Of a stretch of DNA of 64,000 nucleotides, positions 31,833-39,994 are shown one piece after another. Both the position numbers and the translations under genes were made by a program. The notes under the pieces were generated by a model. The model worked only from the letters and a program-made list of their open reading frames with translations, did no database searches and was not told the origin of the DNA. Source of the DNA: Candidatus Sacchlamyda saccharinae (lineage in GTDB: Bacteria; Chlamydiota; Chlamydiia; Chlamydiales; Rhabdochlamydiaceae); contig JAUHQI010000004.1 in the NCBI GenBank assembly GCA_030408505.1, forward strand, positions 496,001 to 560,000, given 5' to 3'. Numbering within the stretch: the stretch's first letter is position 1; the number at the start of each line of letters is the position of its first letter.

Positions 31833-32882
31833 TTATTCCTTGTTTAAGCATACTTTGATGGGCCAGCCAATCTCAAAGCGATCTTTGGTGGATTGATACT
31901 GGCTTGCTAAATCTGGATCGAGCTCACATATACGAAAGACCCCCTCCTCTGTCTGGATCCAAGGATCCACGCCTCGAAACTTAGCCCTGATGATCTGATC
32001 CGCGCTGCCAGCCTCTACATAAGTAAAAAGCTGTTTATCTCCTTCTAATAGCAACATGTTGTTACGGATGACAGGATCAGAATGGCTTTTGAGCATGTTC
32101 CAAACCACTTGATCTGCCCCAAAGTGGACATCTTCAATAGAGAGCGCGCCAAGATCCAGTGCTCTTAAAATAGCATCAGCAAGATACCTGGACTGAAAGT
32201 GATTCCTTGGACTGCCCCAACAGTCTTCGCTCATAAAAAGGGAAAACTGGACTAGCTTTTTCATAAGATCGGGTCTATCTGACACCCAAATGCTTCCATT
32301 AAATTCTAAGCTTTCAAGAAGCTCCATGGCCTCATCATGGGTTAGGAACCTCTGGTGGTAGGCCCCTTGGATATTGTAATCCAATCGATCAGCACAAAGA
32401 TTTGGCAGAGAACATTCCAGTGCTGGAAAGAGCTCGCCTGTGGGCTCTATATCTTCTACTGAGATTCCGTATTTCTCCAAAATGTCTGCCACTCCCCTTT
32501 TCCGAAGAAATTGGCAATAGATCTGATTTTGGTAGTCTTTTTCCTGGTACTCTAGATTAAACATCCAATCGCCAACATGAGAAAAAATGGTGTGGGATAC
32601 ATCATGCAATAGTCCAGCAACTTGCTCCTTCAAAGAGCAACCTTTCGCCCGCAGAATGACAAATACCCCAAGAGAGTGGTCATAGCGGCTATATTCTTCC
32701 CGGTGGGTTGTATAGTAAGAAACGCCATATTGATGGATCTCTTTCAACCGTTGCATAGCTGGGCAATCAATTAGCTCGAGAAGTAAAGGCTCCTCCACCT
32801 CAATGGGACCATAGAAGGTATCGATCTCCCTAGAGAAAAGGGCGAGGGGCAAAAGGAGTATGGTAAATATAATTCGTCTCAT
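31833..32882 (-). CDS. Exported HD-domain phosphohydrolase (dGTPase/SAMHD1-like)
   Basis: The 349-residue protein has the HD metal site spread as R-Y-D-H-S near residue 67, L-L-H-D-V-S-H near residue 91 and C-A-D-R-L-D-Y near residue 162. This order is typical of the dNTPase/SAMHD1-like HD group, which removes triphosphate from dNTPs or acts on related nucleotides. It begins M-R-R-I-I-F-T-I-L-L-L-P-L-A-L-F-S, a signal peptide, which is unexpected for an enzyme of cytosolic nucleotides. The gene heads an operon with exported msrB and mepB. The metal residues look intact, so activity outside the cytosol is plausible. Confidence 0.8.
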   Translation of the reverse strand: MRRIIFTILLLPLALFSREIDTFYGPIEVEEPLLLELIDCPAMQRLKEIHQYGVSYYTTHREEYSRYDHSLGVFVILRAKGCSLKEQVAGLLHDVSHTIFSHVGDWMFNLEYQEKDYQNQIYCQFLRKRGVADILEKYGISVEDIEPTGELFPALECSLPNLCADRLDYNIQGAYHQRFLTHDEAMELLESLEFNGSIWVSDRPDLMKKLVQFSLFMSEDCWGSPRNHFQSRYLADAILRALDLGALSIEDVHFGADQVVWNMLKSHSDPVIRNNMLLLEGDKQLFTYVEAGSADQIIRAKFRGVDPWIQTEEGVFRICELDPDLASQYQSTKDRFEIGWPIKVCLNKE

Positions 32883-32958
32883 CTAACTCACATCTTACCA
32901 GTTTGAAAGAAATATCGCATCTTGAAAACAAACAATCATTCCTATACGATTTGCCCCT

Positions 32959-34506
32959 ATGGCTAATAAAATACAGAATTTCTTAATGCCCTTTTCGGGA
33001 AGATGGAGCATCGACCTTTTTTCAGGTTTGACTGTGGCTCTAGCGCTGATCCCAGAATCGATTGCCTTCTCTTTTGTGGCCAATGTAGAGCCCTTGGTGG
33101 GCCTTTGGTCAGCTTTTTTCATGTGCTTGCTTACGGCTCTATTTGGAGGGAGGCCAGGGATGATCTCTGGCGCCACAGGAGCCATGGCCATTGGCATCAC
33201 CTCTCTAGTGGTTCAGTTTGGGGTGGAATACCTCTTTGCCACTGTGGTACTCACAGGGATATTTCAAATCTTAGTGGGTGTTTTCCGCCTAGGGAAACTC
33301 ATCCGTATCTTGCCCAAACCCGTGATGGTAGGTTTTGTAAATGGCTTGGCTATTGTGATTTTCCTCGCCCAGCTGGAGCAATTTAAGATGCGAAGTGGCA
33401 CTGAATCGGTCTGGCTTTCTGGCTCTGCCCTCTACATGATGATCGCCCTTGTCTTAATAGCCATGGCCATTATTTATTTCCTTCCAAAACTCACAACAAA
33501 GTTTCCTTCAGCCTTAGTTGCGATTTTATCCGTTTCGGCAATTGCCTATTTTTTCAATCTAAACACCCGAGTTGTAGATGACATGATGGGCGGAGGGTCT
33601 ACTGCAGGCGGACTCCCCACCTTTGCATGGCTGACGGTCCCCTTAAACTTCACGACCTTAAAAATCATTGTCCCCTACGCCGTCACCCTCTGCATCATCG
33701 GACTCTCCGAATCTTTGATGACCCTATCACTGATCGATGAGATTACGAGAACTAGAGGACGTGCGAATAAAGAATGTGTCGCCCAAGGGATTGGAAATAT
33801 CGTTTCTGGATTTTTTAAGGGGATGGGTGGTTGCGCCATGCTAGGACAAAGCATGATCAACATCAGCTCTGGCGGTAGAGGGAGACTCTCTGGCATTGTG
33901 GCTGGCAGCGCTCTTTTCTTGTTTATCCTTTTCTTCTGGCCTGTCATCAAATTGATTCCTCTTGCAGCCCTCGTTGGGGTAATGTTTATGGTGGTGATCA
34001 AAACATTTGAGTGGTCCACCTTCAAAATCCTTAGAAAAATCCCTAAAACAGATGCCTTTCTCATCATCGTAGTCACCTTGGTCACAGTCCTGACCGATTT
34101 GGCGATTGCTGTCGTAACAGGTATTGTAATTGCAGCTCTTGTTTTTGCTTGGGAGAGCGCAAAGAATATCTACGCTGAAAAAAAAGTGAACGAAGATGGA
34201 GCCAAAGAATACAAGCTTCATGGCCCCCTCTTCTTTGGGTCCATTTCCCATTTCAAGGAGCTCTTTGAAATTGATGCAGACCCCAAGGAGGTCATCATCG
34301 ACTTTATGCACTCTCGGGTCACCGATCATTCTGCCATAGAAGCCATCGCCGTCATCTCCAAGCGCTACACAGAGCTCGGGAAAAATCTGCACTTGCGCCA
34401 CCTCAGCCCAGAATGTAAAATCCTCCTCGGAAAAGCCGGCAACATGGTAGAGACCAACGTCCTCGAAGACCCCGACTACCACGTAGCCTCAAATAAATTA
34501 GGCTAA
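32959..34506 (+). CDS. SulP-family anion transporter with STAS domain
   Basis: The 515-residue protein has about eleven hydrophobic segments. It shows the SulP signature near the start (S-G-L-T-V-A-L-A-L-I-P-E-S-I-A-F-S), then G-G-R-P-G-M-I-S-G-A-T-G-A-M-A. A STAS-like domain lies at about 405-505 (H-G-P-L-F-F-G-S-I, V-I-I-D-F, V-T-D-H-S-A). SulP proteins carry sulfate, bicarbonate or dicarboxylates, often with Na+ or H+. The substrate is not evident. The upstream HD gene is divergent, and the next gene starts eight bases after the stop. Confidence 0.92.
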   Translation: MANKIQNFLMPFSGRWSIDLFSGLTVALALIPESIAFSFVANVEPLVGLWSAFFMCLLTALFGGRPGMISGATGAMAIGITSLVVQFGVEYLFATVVLTGIFQILVGVFRLGKLIRILPKPVMVGFVNGLAIVIFLAQLEQFKMRSGTESVWLSGSALYMMIALVLIAMAIIYFLPKLTTKFPSALVAILSVSAIAYFFNLNTRVVDDMMGGGSTAGGLPTFAWLTVPLNFTTLKIIVPYAVTLCIIGLSESLMTLSLIDEITRTRGRANKECVAQGIGNIVSGFFKGMGGCAMLGQSMINISSGGRGRLSGIVAGSALFLFILFFWPVIKLIPLAALVGVMFMVVIKTFEWSTFKILRKIPKTDAFLIIVVTLVTVLTDLAIAVVTGIVIAALVFAWESAKNIYAEKKVNEDGAKEYKLHGPLFFGSISHFKELFEIDADPKEVIIDFMHSRVTDHSAIEAIAVISKRYTELGKNLHLRHLSPECKILLGKAGNMVETNVLEDPDYHVASNKLG

Positions 34507-34514
34507 AACTTTTA

Positions 34515-35540
34515 GTGAGAATATACAGATTTCTAATTTGTTTTTTTCTACTGTGCATAAATGGTTTTTCTGAAGAGCTACGCTCCCTTTATCCCAAGAT
34601 AGAACCTTACCGAGAGGGCTTCCTCTCTGTTGGAGAGGGACACTCCTTATACTGGGAAGAGAGTGGCAACCCAGATGGCCAGCCTATCCTCTTTCTCCAT
34701 GGAGGACCAGGCATGGGAACACTCCCCTACCAACGCTCCTTTTTTGATCCAGAGCACTACCGCATTATTCTCTTCGACCAGCGAGGGTGTGGCAAAAGTA
34801 CCCCCTTTGCTTGTTTGGAGAATAACACCACCTGGGATCTGGTGGAAGATATTGAAAAACTCCGCAAGCATCTGAACGTTGAAAAATGGACTCTCTTCGG
34901 GGGCTCCTGGGGAAGTACTTTAGCCCTCACCTACTCCATTTTGCACCCAGATTCAGTGGAGGGTTTAATTTTGCGAGGAATTTTCCTCTGCCGCCCCAAA
35001 GAAATTCGCTGGTATTATCAATTTGGCGCCCACCACCTGTTTCCCGATTTATGGGAGAATTATTGCGCCCCTATTCCCGTTGAAGAGCATGGGGACTTTG
35101 TAGGCGCCTATTATAAGCGCCTGTTATCTACCGACCCAGAGGTTAGGAAGCTAGCAGCCAAAGCTTGGTCTGGCTGGGAAGGAAGTACTTCTAAGCTTCA
35201 TTTTGATCCAGAACTATTTGCCACTTTTTCAGCCGATCAAGCAGCAGATTCCATCGCTCGAATCGAATGTCACTATTTTGTCCACAATACATTTTTCGCA
35301 ACGGATAATTGGATTCTAGAAAATGTGAATACAATCCGCCATATCCCCTGCGTCATTATCCAGGGACGCTATGACATCCCCTGCCCCATGGAGAGCGCTT
35401 GGGAGCTTCACCGAACCTGGCCAGAAGCGGAGTTTGAGATCATCCCCGATGCAGGGCACAACCCTTCTGAGCCTGGCATCATGGATGCACTGATCCGCGC
35501 GACAGATGGTTTTATACCCAAACCAGTTCAGGAAGGATAA
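34515..35540 (+). CDS. Exported prolyl aminopeptidase-like alpha/beta hydrolase
   Basis: The 341-residue protein follows proline iminopeptidase closely: oxyanion loop L-H-G-G-P-G-M-G near residue 60, F-D-Q-R-G-C-G-K-S near 90, nucleophile G-G-S-W-G-S near 128, acid G-R-Y-D-I-P-C-P near 287 and histidine D-A-G-H-N-P-S near 315. The family releases N-terminal proline from peptides. The first 19 residues (R-I-Y-R-F-L-I-C-F-F-L-L-C-I-N-G-F) form a signal peptide, so it acts in the periplasm or beyond. The start is GTG. Its last codons (I-P-K-P-V-Q) are encoded by a solo end of the TATACCC repeat. Confidence 0.85.
   Translation: MRIYRFLICFFLLCINGFSEELRSLYPKIEPYREGFLSVGEGHSLYWEESGNPDGQPILFLHGGPGMGTLPYQRSFFDPEHYRIILFDQRGCGKSTPFACLENNTTWDLVEDIEKLRKHLNVEKWTLFGGSWGSTLALTYSILHPDSVEGLILRGIFLCRPKEIRWYYQFGAHHLFPDLWENYCAPIPVEEHGDFVGAYYKRLLSTDPEVRKLAAKAWSGWEGSTSKLHFDPELFATFSADQAADSIARIECHYFVHNTFFATDNWILENVNTIRHIPCVIIQGRYDIPCPMESAWELHRTWPEAEFEIIPDAGHNPSEPGIMDALIRATDGFIPKPVQEG
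35513..35530. repeat. Solo end of the TATACCC repeat within the end of a coding region
   Basis: TATACCCAAACCAGTTCA matches the left end of the element at 26246 with one difference. It forms codons for the C-terminus of the aminopeptidase-like protein and touches the end of the convergent gene at 35528. No interior or right end is present. Confidence 0.65.
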
Positions 35541-35917
35541 TACGGCGTGACGACAGCCCACACCCTATCGATTTTATTTTCTTTATTTAGACGCCAGATG
35601 CCGCAAACGCACCTATGACGCAATTCCCCTGATTTTTTTTCGATCGAGGTCGAATAAAAGGACACCGATATGTGATTGTCATCGCTCACCACAACCTTCT
35701 TAAAGTCTATAGTAGTATCTTCGTAATTTTCCTTTTGCCAGTGGGCTTGTTTCACTAAATCATTGTAGTCCATTTGGAGTTCGATCGGGCGTTTTTCATC
35801 GTCAGAGACGCTAATCGATTCTCTGAAGTCTTTGGCATAGTAATCATCAAATTTACTCAAATCGTTACTCTGCCAAATATTGTAGTACATTTCTTTGAAA
35901 AACTTTTCTAAGTCCAT
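35528..35917 (-). CDS. NTF2-like (SnoaL-type) small protein
   Basis: The 129-residue protein has the layout of NTF2-like proteins. N-terminal helices include F-F-K-E-M-Y-Y-N-I-W-Q-S-N-D and F-D-D-Y-Y-A-K-D-F, and curved strands follow (V-V-V-S-D-D-N-H-I-S-V-S-F-Y-S-T, then R-C-V-C-G-I-W-R-L). The family forms a cone with a pocket and includes enzymes and binding proteins. No catalytic residue can be named. Its 3' end overlaps the aminopeptidase-like gene by 13 bases on the other strand. YjdF lies seven bases upstream. Confidence 0.6.
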   Translation of the reverse strand: MDLEKFFKEMYYNIWQSNDLSKFDDYYAKDFRESISVSDDEKRPIELQMDYNDLVKQAHWQKENYEDTTIDFKKVVVSDDNHISVSFYSTSIEKKSGELRHRCVCGIWRLNKENKIDRVWAVVTPYYPS

Positions 35918-35924
35918 AATTATA

Positions 35925-36356
35925 CTAATGCCCCCTGTGTTTCTTCTTTTTCTTTTTCTGCCTTACTTCAAATTGAGCGTCTTTACGTGCTTGCTTCTCT
36001 GTACTAGACAAGTGCTTTTTTTGCTTCTTCTTTTTCTCCAATTCCTCACGCATATAATCCTGCGCGAAGCTAGATGGTCTTGAAGTTTTTTTGAGTGTTT
36101 CCAATTCACGACGAACTTCCCTTTGTACACGTTTTGGGTTCATTCGTTTGATTTGAAGTGTAAAATTCTTTGGTGGACCGAAATTTAATTCCTGGTAGTG
36201 ATTGCAAACAAATTCGTAAACCTCCGGATCTGTTGGTTCGTTACCAAAAATATACCTCGCTATTGAGTACCCTCCCTGATCAGTACGCTCAAAGGTACCT
36301 ACCCAAAATCGCTCCTCAAAAAAAATGGTAGCTCGAATCGAGGGCGTTTCTTTCAC
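35925..36356 (-). CDS. yjdF: YjdF family protein (DUF2992)
   Basis: The 143-residue product fits the DUF2992/YjdF pattern throughout: A-T-I-F-F-E-E-R-F-W-V-G-T-F-E-R near the start, Y-I-F-G-N-E-P-T-D-P-E-V-Y-E-F, N-P-K-R-V-Q-R-E-V, and a basic end closing in K-K-H-R-G-H. In Firmicutes the gene is controlled by the yjdF (azaaromatic-binding) RNA, but here the gene abuts its upstream neighbour by nine bases, so no such leader can be present. The start is GTG. A 13-base direct repeat (AGGGCGTTTCTTT) flanks the junction with the upstream gene. Confidence 0.88.
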   Translation of the reverse strand: MKETPSIRATIFFEERFWVGTFERTDQGGYSIARYIFGNEPTDPEVYEFVCNHYQELNFGPPKNFTLQIKRMNPKRVQREVRRELETLKKTSRPSSFAQDYMREELEKKKKQKKHLSSTEKQARKDAQFEVRQKKKKKKHRGH

Positions 36357-36365
36357 GGGTATATT

Positions 36366-36998
36366 CTAGGGCGTTTCTTTGATTTTTACTGCGATGCTGC
36401 TTTCTGCATCAAGATTGGTCATGTCGAGTGTATAGACAAGTCCGTCCCCTTTGCCAAGCTCAACAGATTGGCCCACAAGCCACGCATCTGTTACCTCTTT
36501 CTCAAAGGGAGAAACTTCTATTGTAGTATCATTGTCGAGCTTGATCGTAGTCGCATTAAATCCCCGCTGGATACTGACGATTTTAGGGTAATACTTTTCT
36601 CGGTACCCCCTTTCTTTGTAGTTTCTCTGATTATGGCGGGCATCCATTAAATCCTCTGCTACATTCAGAAAATTGGTGATCGCAAGTTTTTGCGATTCAA
36701 CTTGTGATTTAAGCTCTTTGATTTCTGCTAAAAGAGCCTCTTTCTCCTTATGCAATTCATCTAAATGATCGTGTTGCTTCTCAAGACTTGCAATTTTTTC
36801 CTGATACTGTTTCCGCTCTGCTTCATGGCCATTGTAGACCTCGATAATATGCTCTTGCTGCTCAGCCGTCAGAGAGTCATAGACTGTCTGCTCGATACCA
36901 TAGACGACGACGGGCTTTTTATTTTTCCCAAAGAACCAACCTGCATAGGACTGAGATGAGATGAGCAAAATAAGCAAAATATGTCTTGAAACCGTCAT
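36366..36998 (-). CDS. Exported coiled-coil protein
   Basis: This 210-residue protein starts M-T-V-S-R-H-I-L-L-I-L-L-I-S-S-Q-S-Y-A, a signal peptide with a cleavage site after A-Y-A/S-Y-A. A coiled coil of about 70 residues follows (heptads rich in E, K, Q and L, residues 45-115). The last 80 residues look like a small beta domain (V-S-I-Q-R-G-F-N-A-T-T-I-K-L-D-N-D-T-T-I) that resembles an SH3-like barrel. AGAGG precedes the ATG. Chain, operon position before yjdF and export are visible; the function is not known. Confidence 0.65.
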   Translation of the reverse strand: MTVSRHILLILLISSQSYAGWFFGKNKKPVVVYGIEQTVYDSLTAEQQEHIIEVYNGHEAERKQYQEKIASLEKQHDHLDELHKEKEALLAEIKELKSQVESQKLAITNFLNVAEDLMDARHNQRNYKERGYREKYYPKIVSIQRGFNATTIKLDNDTTIEVSPFEKEVTDAWLVGQSVELGKGDGLVYTLDMTNLDAESSIAVKIKETP

Positions 36999-37035
36999 AA
37001 GAACCTCTTTCCTTGTATTCTAAAGAATATTGGAA

Positions 37036-37629
37036 TTATTGGAGAATGATTTTCCTTCGAAACCGCATGAGGTGAGGTGTTTCTTCAGAATTGCCTATGT
37101 CTAAATAGTCAAATGAAGTTTGCCAGCCAGGGATAGGGTAGAAATCTAATTGCTCCCAAAATGCGTCCAGTGATTGATAATCCTTCGGCTTCAAGGGATG
37201 GTTTTGATCACGGACAATTTCACAAAAAGAAATTTGGTCATATTTTTGCATTTCGACGACTAAATTTTCAAATATTTGTAACATCCTCGTTCCAATCCCC
37301 TGCCCCCTATAAGGGGCAAGTATAATCGCATCGGCTAAGTAGAATATTCCATCCGTAGAAACATTTTGACGTTGGTATTCCTCTTGTATCTGCTTCATCG
37401 ATTCTGCCACAGGAAGTCCCATCACTACCCCCACAATTTTTTCGTACTCTTTCGCAAGTACGAGGAGAGAATCTTTTGTATCTGCAAAGGCTTTTAGATA
37501 ATTATTTTCTGTTTTGATATCCCCATCGTAAAGATAGGGCCACTCGCGAAAAATTTTGATACGCAACTCTGCTACCTCATCGAGAAAAGGGAGGATATCT
37601 TTGTCCATGTGAGCAGTGATTTTTAACAT
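37036..37629 (-). CDS. GNAT acetyltransferase
   Basis: The 197-residue protein is a GNAT enzyme: L-V-L-A-K-E-Y-E-K-I-V-G-V-V-M-G near residue 58, then F-Y-L-A-D-A-I-I-L-A-P-Y-R-G-Q-G-I-G-T-R-M, with the acetyl-CoA loop R-G-Q-G-I-G. The C-terminal region has Y-Q-S-L-D-A-F-W-E-Q-L-D-F. ATG 37629 has AAAGG six bases upstream and is preferred to codons further up, which overlap the preceding gene. It overlaps that gene by seven bases and belongs to the run flavoprotein-GNAT-GNAT. The substrate is unknown. Confidence 0.82.
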   Translation of the reverse strand: MLKITAHMDKDILPFLDEVAELRIKIFREWPYLYDGDIKTENNYLKAFADTKDSLLVLAKEYEKIVGVVMGLPVAESMKQIQEEYQRQNVSTDGIFYLADAIILAPYRGQGIGTRMLQIFENLVVEMQKYDQISFCEIVRDQNHPLKPKDYQSLDAFWEQLDFYPIPGWQTSFDYLDIGNSEETPHLMRFRRKIILQ

Positions 37630-38078
37630 GTGAACCTTTGACATGAGACTTGTCCCCAATAGGGATCATTTTCCACTGTTTCAGAAAAATTTCCGCTTGT
37701 ATAGCTATCGATGGTCTTTCGCCAAAATTCCCTGGCAAGACCGGCCCCTTCTATCTGTCTAACCTGCCAATTACCAGGATAGAGGTCGAAAATCGCGCAA
37801 GCAAAGACTTTCCCTCTTCCTCGGCCCCTATAGACCGGGAGGATGTAAAATTCAGCGATGTCTGAAAAAGAACCCGCATTAGCCTTGATCGCAAAGCCGA
37901 TCATTTTCCCATCTTCTTTCCAGTAAAAGCCCACATTGGGGGCTCTCCAGTCAGAGTCGAGTGGATATTTGCCCTCTGCATCGGGTGTTTTTCCTGTGAT
38001 TTTAGCAAATTCTTTTTCATATTGCTGAACGAGTTCATTGAAAATAGAAGCATTTGTTTCGGTGATATTCTCTAACAT
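37623..38078 (-). CDS. GNAT acetyltransferase, short
   Basis: The 151-residue product has a GNAT core: M-I-G-F-A-I-K-A-N near residue 59, I-A-E-F-Y-I-L-P-V-Y-R-G-R-G-R-G-K-V-F with the acetyl-CoA loop R-G-R-G-R-G, and a W-R-K-T-I-D-S-Y-T region at the end. ATG 38078 has GAGGAG upstream and overlaps the stop of the flavoprotein gene by one base (TGATG). It is not closely similar to the second GNAT downstream. The substrate is unknown. Confidence 0.82.
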   Translation of the reverse strand: MLENITETNASIFNELVQQYEKEFAKITGKTPDAEGKYPLDSDWRAPNVGFYWKEDGKMIGFAIKANAGSFSDIAEFYILPVYRGRGRGKVFACAIFDLYPGNWQVRQIEGAGLAREFWRKTIDSYTSGNFSETVENDPYWGQVSCQRFTC

Positions 38079-39277
38079 CAAGACGCTCCTCTTCCTGCAA
38101 TCCACCCTGTTGTCCAGGCATTTTGGAAGTTAAAACCTCCAGTGATTCCGTCGATGTCTAAAATCTCTCCGCAGAAGTAGAGACCTTCACAACATTTGCT
38201 CTGCATCGTTTTGAATTGCACTTCAGTCAAGGTCACTCCTCCACAGGTCACAAATTCTTCTTTATTTGTGGTTTTGCCCTTAACCTGAAAAGTGTCCTTT
38301 TTTAAAAGGTTGCATAATTTTTTGGTAGCTGATTTTCCAATTGAGTGGAGCGGACTATCCACTGCAAGTCCAGCTCTTTGATAGAGGTTGTGTAGCAAGC
38401 TTTTAGGGAGTGAAAAGGGCCGGATGTTGCCCAGATGTTTGGTAGAGTGAGTTTTTCGAATGGTTTCAAATTGTGCTATGGGTTCAATCTCTGGCAACCA
38501 GTCAATTTCCAGTAGAACTTCATAGTTTTTTTCTGCAAGATAGCGTGCGCCAAAAGCAGATAGTTTCAAGGCAGCCGGGCCACTAAAGCCCCAGTGGGTG
38601 ACTAGCAAAGGCCCCGTTTGACTTAGCTTGCTCCCCTGTATCTTAAGAGCTACCGTATCTGCGGAAACTCCTGCTAAAGACTTAAGGGGGAACTCTGGGA
38701 CGTTGAAGGTAAAAAGAGAAGGAACTAAGGGTTGTACCGTATGTCCTAGATCTCTTGCAATATCGTGCCCCATCCGATTGCTTCCAGTAGCTAGGATCAA
38801 TCGATTTGCTACGAGGGAGTCTTTGCCTTCGATCTCTACCTCAAAACCTTCTTCGTTTTTTCGGATGGCTGTGATTTTTTGTACTGTTTGAATTTTAACA
38901 CCCAAACTGCGGGCCTGCTGCATCATGCAGTCGATGATGGTTTCTGAGCGATCTGATGTGGGAAACATCCGCCCATCTTTTTCTGTTTTGAGGTCTACTC
39001 CCCGCTTTTTGAACCACTCGACGGTGTCTTTTGGTTGGAATCGATGAAATGGCCCCAGAAGCTCCTTGCTTCCTCTTGGATAGTTTTGAACGAGCTCTTT
39101 GGGGTCAAAACAGGCATGCGTCACATTGCACCGCCCGCCTCCAGAAATGCGTACTTTGGTGAGGAGTTTTGCGCTCCTTTCAAGGATCAAGACTTCAGTG
39201 TCTTGGTATGCTTCTTTAGCAGAAAGAGCGGCAAAAAAACCGGCAGCGCCCCCTCCTATAACAACAATTCTTTGCAT
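38078..39277 (-). CDS. HI0933/YhiN-type FAD-dependent oxidoreductase
   Basis: The protein of about 399 residues starts M-Q-R-I-V-V-I-G-G-G-A-A-G-F-F-A-A, the FAD dinucleotide-binding motif. It then has the family hallmark R-I-S-G-G-G-R-C-N-V-T-H near residue 47. V-T-C-G-G-V-T-L-T-E-V and a C-terminal G-I-T-G-G-F-N-F-Q-N-A-W-T-T-G-W complete the pattern. The family (BaiN, HI0933, YhiN) has no settled substrate. The ATG at 39277 abuts the outer end of a TATACCC repeat; an open frame continues six codons into the repeat from a TTG (M-N-W-F-G-Y) but is unlikely to be used. Confidence 0.9.
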   Translation of the reverse strand: MQRIVVIGGGAAGFFAALSAKEAYQDTEVLILERSAKLLTKVRISGGGRCNVTHACFDPKELVQNYPRGSKELLGPFHRFQPKDTVEWFKKRGVDLKTEKDGRMFPTSDRSETIIDCMMQQARSLGVKIQTVQKITAIRKNEEGFEVEIEGKDSLVANRLILATGSNRMGHDIARDLGHTVQPLVPSLFTFNVPEFPLKSLAGVSADTVALKIQGSKLSQTGPLLVTHWGFSGPAALKLSAFGARYLAEKNYEVLLEIDWLPEIEPIAQFETIRKTHSTKHLGNIRPFSLPKSLLHNLYQRAGLAVDSPLHSIGKSATKKLCNLLKKDTFQVKGKTTNKEEFVTCGGVTLTEVQFKTMQSKCCEGLYFCGEILDIDGITGGFNFQNAWTTGWIAGRGAS

Positions 39278-39386
39278 ATAACCAAACCAATTCAAAACTT
39301 GACTCTAAGCGTTGTCGGCTTTTCGCTGATGAAAAATTTGAGGAGCCCCCTTGCCCAAACCCAAGTTTTGAATTGGTTTGGGTATA
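39277..39386. repeat. TATACCC terminal-inverted-repeat element, internally deleted copy
   Basis: The copy is about 110 bp. Its ends, TATAACCAAACCAATTC at 39277 and GAATTGGTTTGGGTATA at 39370-39386, are inverted repeats of some 26 bases. The interior keeps GTCGGCTTTT and AAAATTTGAGGAGCC but lacks about 55 bases, including the ACACG hairpin found in the 26246 copy. It lies between the RRM-gene terminator and the flavoprotein start. Confidence 0.88.
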
Positions 39387-39387
39387 T

Positions 39388-39420
39388 AAAAAAACTGCCA
39401 CTCGCTTTCACGAGGGGCAG
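39388..39420 (-). terminator. Rho-independent terminator of the RRM protein gene
   Basis: CTGCC-A-CTCG at 39395-39404 pairs with CGAG-G-GGCAG at 39411-39420 with one mismatch, and the A run 39388-39394 gives U residues on the minus strand. It lies 30 bases past the RRM stop codon. Confidence 0.85.
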
Positions 39421-39450
39421 CTTACTTTCCGTTTTGTAGAAAATCAGAAA

Positions 39451-39750
39451 TTAGTAACGACGTCCGCCGCCGCCACCGCCGCGTCCTGCGCGATCAGTTT
39501 GGGGACGAGCTTCGTTGACTGTGAGCTTTCGCCCTGAAATTTCATTTCCATCAAGCGCATCGATAGCAGCTTGCGCTTGCTCTTCGTTTGCCATTTCTAC
39601 AAAGCCAAAACCTTTTGAGCGGCCACTGTCTCTGTCCATGATTACCTGTGCTGACTCTACATCACCATAGGCTTGAAATGTTTCTTTAAGTTCTTCATTT
39701 CCTAGATCGTAAGAGATATTTCCTACGTATAATTTCTTGCTATTGGCCAC
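39451..39750 (-). CDS. RRM-domain glycine-rich RNA-binding protein
   Basis: The 99-residue protein is one RNA-recognition motif: K-L-Y-V-G-N-I-S-Y (RNP2) at residues 5-13 and K-G-F-G-F-V-E-M (RNP1) near residue 47. It ends in a short Gly/Arg tail (G-R-G-G-G-G-G-G-R-R-Y). Such proteins in cyanobacteria and chlamydiae bind mRNA and are often cold-induced. A GTG start at 39750 is chosen because GGAGAG stands seven bases upstream. The frame is open to 39807, but the extra residues are not family-like. The gene is divergent from rhlE; the 244-base region 39751-39994 between them holds no other gene and probably both promoters. Confidence 0.9.
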   Translation of the reverse strand: MANSKKLYVGNISYDLGNEELKETFQAYGDVESAQVIMDRDSGRSKGFGFVEMANEEQAQAAIDALDGNEISGRKLTVNEARPQTDRAGRGGGGGGRRY

Positions 39751-39994
39751 TTTGGCTCTCCTAAAAAAAGGCGCTTTGTAGCGGCACTCTGGCCACCTTG
39801 CGCGCATTAAAAATATTCATTACCTATTCTGAAGGTAATATCGAATCCATTATACAATAGAGAATTTATTCCAGCCAGCAAAAGTTTTCCGAACTTTTCT
39901 TAGGAAAACTCCCTTCTAGAAATTATAAGATATCTTTAAATCCATGAAAGTTGCTATCATGAGCGGATTAGAAAAATAAAAACCTAGAGATCTA

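Noticed and set aside
39216-39401. Minus-strand frame across the repeat at 39277
   Set aside because: It joins repeat sequence to an out-of-frame part of the flavoprotein gene and has no ribosome site.
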